A stretch of 64,000 nt of DNA from Candidatus Aphodovivens avistercoris (GTDB lineage: Bacteria; Actinomycetota; Coriobacteriia; Coriobacteriales; Eggerthellaceae): the NCBI GenBank assembly GCA_018710945.1, contig DVIW01000006.1, positions 34,823 through 98,822 on the forward strand, in the 5' to 3' direction. The translations under genes were made by a program, and so were the position numbers. This document shows, piece by piece, positions 61,606-64,000 of this stretch; position 1 is the first letter of the stretch, and every line of letters begins with the position of its first letter. The notes under the pieces are model-generated. The model was given only the letters and a program-made list of their open reading frames with translations, was not told the DNA's origin and did not search any database.

Positions 61606-61650
61606 GAAGGCCGCCTCCCCCGTCGCGCAGCGACACGGAAGGCGGCCTTC
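61606..61650. terminator. Bidirectional terminator between the antiporter and DnaK-VWA genes
   Basis: GAAGGCCGCCTCC (61606-61618) pairs with GGAAGGCGGCCTTC (61637-61650), followed by CTTTCG on the plus strand. Convergent genes lie on either side. Confidence 0.8.
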
Positions 61651-61709
61651 TTTCGTTGGGGTCTGGCCGGCCCGGGCGCGCGACGGCCCCGCCCGCGCGC
61701 CCGGAGCGC

Positions 61710-63923
61710 TTACGCCACGCGCGGCTCTTCGCCGGTGGCGAGGGCGCGGCCGATCTTGGTGAACGTCTCGCACAGCGCGTTCACGCCCACCAGGGCGGCG
61801 TAGTCGTCACGAGTGGCGATGCTGCGCAGGAAGCGCTCGTCGGCGCCGCCGAAGCCCACGGCCACGATGTCCACGCCGCGGTTCGCCAGGTTCTTCGCGC
61901 TGGCCGCCGACGCCTCCTGCCGATACCATATCCCGTCGGTGAGCACCACCAGGCAGGCGCCGGCGTCGCCCGTGCCCAGAAGCGCCCGCTTGGCGCGCTT
62001 CGCCATGCCCTTCATCAGCCCGGCAGCCGTCTGGGAACGGGCCGACAAAAGGCCGCTTCGCGCCAGCGCGTCATCGTAGCAGAAGCCCAGCGGGTCGGCC
62101 TCGTTGCCGTAGCCCAGACAGTACGCGTTCGCCTCGGCGCGCCCGATGGCCCGGCGCACGGCGGCGTAGTCGTCGGTGGGTTCCAAGACCACCTGGCATT
62201 TGTCGGAGAAGAAGATCACGCCGATGCGCGCACCGTTGCTGGGGAACTGATCCACGAAAGCGACCATGGCCTCGCGCGCCTTCTTCAGAGGCTTGCCGCT
62301 CATGCTGCCGCTCACGTCGAACAAGAGGTAGATGTCGGGGCAGACGCCGGCCACCTGCTGCATCAGCTCGGGCGGCACGCCGTCGAAGCGCGACAGGTCG
62401 GCCTCCAGCTGCGCCTGCAGCACCCGCAGCACCTCCCCCGTACGCGGCTGGCGCGCCTCCACCTCGATGATGGCGTCGGAGGTGTAGCGGTATTCCACCT
62501 CCACCAGCGACTCGCCGCCCGGCTCGCGCTCGATGCCCGACACCACGTACTTGCCGTGCACGTCGTTGTCCAGCACGCGGTCGTGGCTGCCCTGCAGCAC
62601 ATACACCTCCAGTTCGCCGCCCTCCGGCGGCACGCGCAGCGCGTAGGTGCGGCGCGCGGCGGCAGGGATGGGCGCGTTGCGCGGGATGATCTCCGAGTTC
62701 ACGTACCGGCTGCGGTCGGGCGCCTCGGCCACCATGCCCATGGCGTGCGCCGTCACGTCCACCAGGCGCTTGGCGCCGCGCAGCACCAGCTGCGGAGCCG
62801 CTGCGTCGCCGGGCATGCGCAGGTCGGGCGCAGCCGCGTCGCCGGGCAGCAGGCAGCGCGGGGGCAGATTCGCGCGCACGGCGGCTCCCAACGCCACCGC
62901 CTCGTCGGGGTTCACCCCGCCGCACGGCGCGCGGTGGAACTTCGACTCCAGCGCCGCGCGCACCATGGGGATGCGCGTGGAGCCGCCTACGGGCACCACC
63001 GCGTCGATGTCGCCCAGTGCAAGCCCCAGCTCGGCCAGCAGGCGGTCCACCACGTCAATCGTCCGGCGAACCAGATGCGCGCTGACCGCCTCGAAATCGA
63101 CGCGCCGCACCTCCACCACGCCCGACGCGCCCGCCACCGCCAGCGGCACCCGCACGCTCTCGCGCGAGGACAGCTGGCGCTTCGCCTGCTCGGCCGCGAT
63201 GGCCAGCCGCCCGTAGTCGCCCGCGTCCAGATCGGCCGCATCGGAGTCGAGCCCCTGCTGCTGGAACAGCAGATCGACCATCAGCTGCGCCAGAACGTCG
63301 TCGAAGTCCTTGCCGCCCAGGCTGTGGTCGCCGTCGATGCCCAGCACGCGGATCTCGTCATCGAACACGCGCGCTGCCGTCACGTCGAAGGTGCCGCCGC
63401 CCAGGTCGTACACGAGAAGCGTCTGGCCGTCGCCGTCCTCGTGCAAGCCGTACGCGTAGGCGGCCGCCGACGGCTCGTTGAGCAGCCCCAGAAGCGAAAC
63501 GCCTGCTTGGCGGCACGCCTCCTGCACGGCCGCGCGCTGGGCGCCCGCATAGTAGGCCGGCACCGTCACCACCGCGCCGGCCACCTGCGCGCCCAGGCGC
63601 GCCTCGGCGTCGCGCACGAGGTGCCGCAGCATGCGCGCCGACAGCTCCGTAGGGGTGTAGGCGCGGCCGCCCAGCTCGAAGTCGAAGCCATCCTGTCCCA
63701 TGGAGCGCTTGAAGAACGCCGCCACATCCGCGCTGCCGATGCCCTGCAGGTCCTTCGCCGCATCCCCCACCACCTCCGCGCCGTCCGCCACGCCCACCAC
63801 TGACGGCGTGGTCAGCGCGCCGAACTCGTTCTTCACGATGAACGGCCGCCCCTCCCCGTCGATGGCCGCCACCGCGCAGTACGTCGTCCCCAGATCGATC
63901 CCAATCTTCACCTCATCCGGCAT
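61710..63923 (-). CDS. DnaK/Hsp70-like protein fused to a von Willebrand factor A domain
   Basis: 737 residues. The Hsp70 nucleotide-binding domain has phosphate-1 DLGTTYC (10-16), phosphate-2 DLGGGTFDV (173-181) and adenosine motif VGGSTRIPM (312-320). A beta-type substrate domain follows (about 380-500). In place of the helical lid, residues about 530-737 form a VWA domain with the MIDAS motif DVSGSMSG (536-543) and LTDGIWYR near 665. Start 63923 follows GGGAGAG. Its likely role is a chaperone-like ATPase carrying a metal-dependent protein-binding module. It is the rightmost gene in the system. Confidence 0.93.
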   Translation of the reverse strand: MPDEVKIGIDLGTTYCAVAAIDGEGRPFIVKNEFGALTTPSVVGVADGAEVVGDAAKDLQGIGSADVAAFFKRSMGQDGFDFELGGRAYTPTELSARMLRHLVRDAEARLGAQVAGAVVTVPAYYAGAQRAAVQEACRQAGVSLLGLLNEPSAAAYAYGLHEDGDGQTLLVYDLGGGTFDVTAARVFDDEIRVLGIDGDHSLGGKDFDDVLAQLMVDLLFQQQGLDSDAADLDAGDYGRLAIAAEQAKRQLSSRESVRVPLAVAGASGVVEVRRVDFEAVSAHLVRRTIDVVDRLLAELGLALGDIDAVVPVGGSTRIPMVRAALESKFHRAPCGGVNPDEAVALGAAVRANLPPRCLLPGDAAAPDLRMPGDAAAPQLVLRGAKRLVDVTAHAMGMVAEAPDRSRYVNSEIIPRNAPIPAAARRTYALRVPPEGGELEVYVLQGSHDRVLDNDVHGKYVVSGIEREPGGESLVEVEYRYTSDAIIEVEARQPRTGEVLRVLQAQLEADLSRFDGVPPELMQQVAGVCPDIYLLFDVSGSMSGKPLKKAREAMVAFVDQFPSNGARIGVIFFSDKCQVVLEPTDDYAAVRRAIGRAEANAYCLGYGNEADPLGFCYDDALARSGLLSARSQTAAGLMKGMAKRAKRALLGTGDAGACLVVLTDGIWYRQEASAASAKNLANRGVDIVAVGFGGADERFLRSIATRDDYAALVGVNALCETFTKIGRALATGEEPRVA

Positions 63924-64000
63924 GATTTTCTCTCCCTTCTCCCGAAGCAAGCGCTTCCTGGGCCGTCGCACGTTGCCACCTGCAACCCGGGCGGGAGGGC

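Noticed and set aside
1..64000. tRNA or rRNA genes, phage attachment sites, intact insertion sequences
   Set aside because: I looked through the spacers and found no convincing cloverleaf, rRNA sequence, transposase gene or att-type duplication; the absence is by eye only.

Overview
The window is GC-rich, densely coded bacterial chromosome. Several traits point to the class Coriobacteriia, most likely family Eggerthellaceae (Eggerthella/Gordonibacter-like): a molybdopterin oxidoreductase operon next to a polytopic membrane LuxR-type regulator, a FeoA-FeoB fusion, an AAHS-type aromatic-acid permease, an orphan UroD-family protein with a PucR-type regulator, and overall codon and GC style. This assignment is inferred from gene content; no rRNA or tRNA gene was seen.

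Layout. 1-2000: end of a LarE-like gene, a repeat-rich spacer and ychF. 2000-8500: torD-moaA-type oxidoreductase operon (chaperone, catalytic Mo subunit, FeS subunit, NrfD anchor) divergent from a membrane LuxR regulator. 8500-12300: SNF-family transporter and asnB. 12400-13600: wreck of a type I restriction locus (hsdS', yhcG/DUF1016', hsdR'). 13600-24600: redox and accessory metabolism: VOC-nitroreductase fusion, PucR regulator, UroD-family protein, SLC13/MatC-like permease, CMD-cupin fusion, aldo/keto reductase, two flavodoxin-type proteins with a TetR regulator, and a C39-like protein. 24800-31400: lipase-like hydrolase, acidic membrane protein, and a feoAB-MFS-DUF2200 operon.

31400-42100 is a visibly lower-GC island. 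After three unrecognised small genes and a truncated MFS fragment, it carries an eight-gene operon, probably catabolic: three NTF2-like paralogues, two SMP-30-like paralogues, a UGSC-family protein with a large C-terminal domain, a cupin and an aromatic-acid-type MFS permease. A LysR regulator is divergently transcribed and a clear inverted-repeat operator lies between. No redox enzyme is present. I could not match this set to any pathway I know.

42100-49000: a glycine riboswitch ahead of an AGCS symporter, a NUDIX hydrolase, an SSS-family symporter, and a fusion of a degenerate metallophosphoesterase domain to an ArsS-type (arsenosugar) radical SAM enzyme. The last two share an unusually similar promoter. 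49500-53400: small coupled gene, truA with a long tail, leuS. 53600-63900: a probable GTPase-centred conflict/stress system: transglutaminase-like protein, GAP1-N2-like protein, zinc-ribbon double-GTPase-like protein, a protein with J-domain-like segments, and a DnaK-VWA fusion, with an NhaD-type antiporter inserted in the opposite direction. The island operon, the ArsS fusion and this last system are the parts most worth following up.
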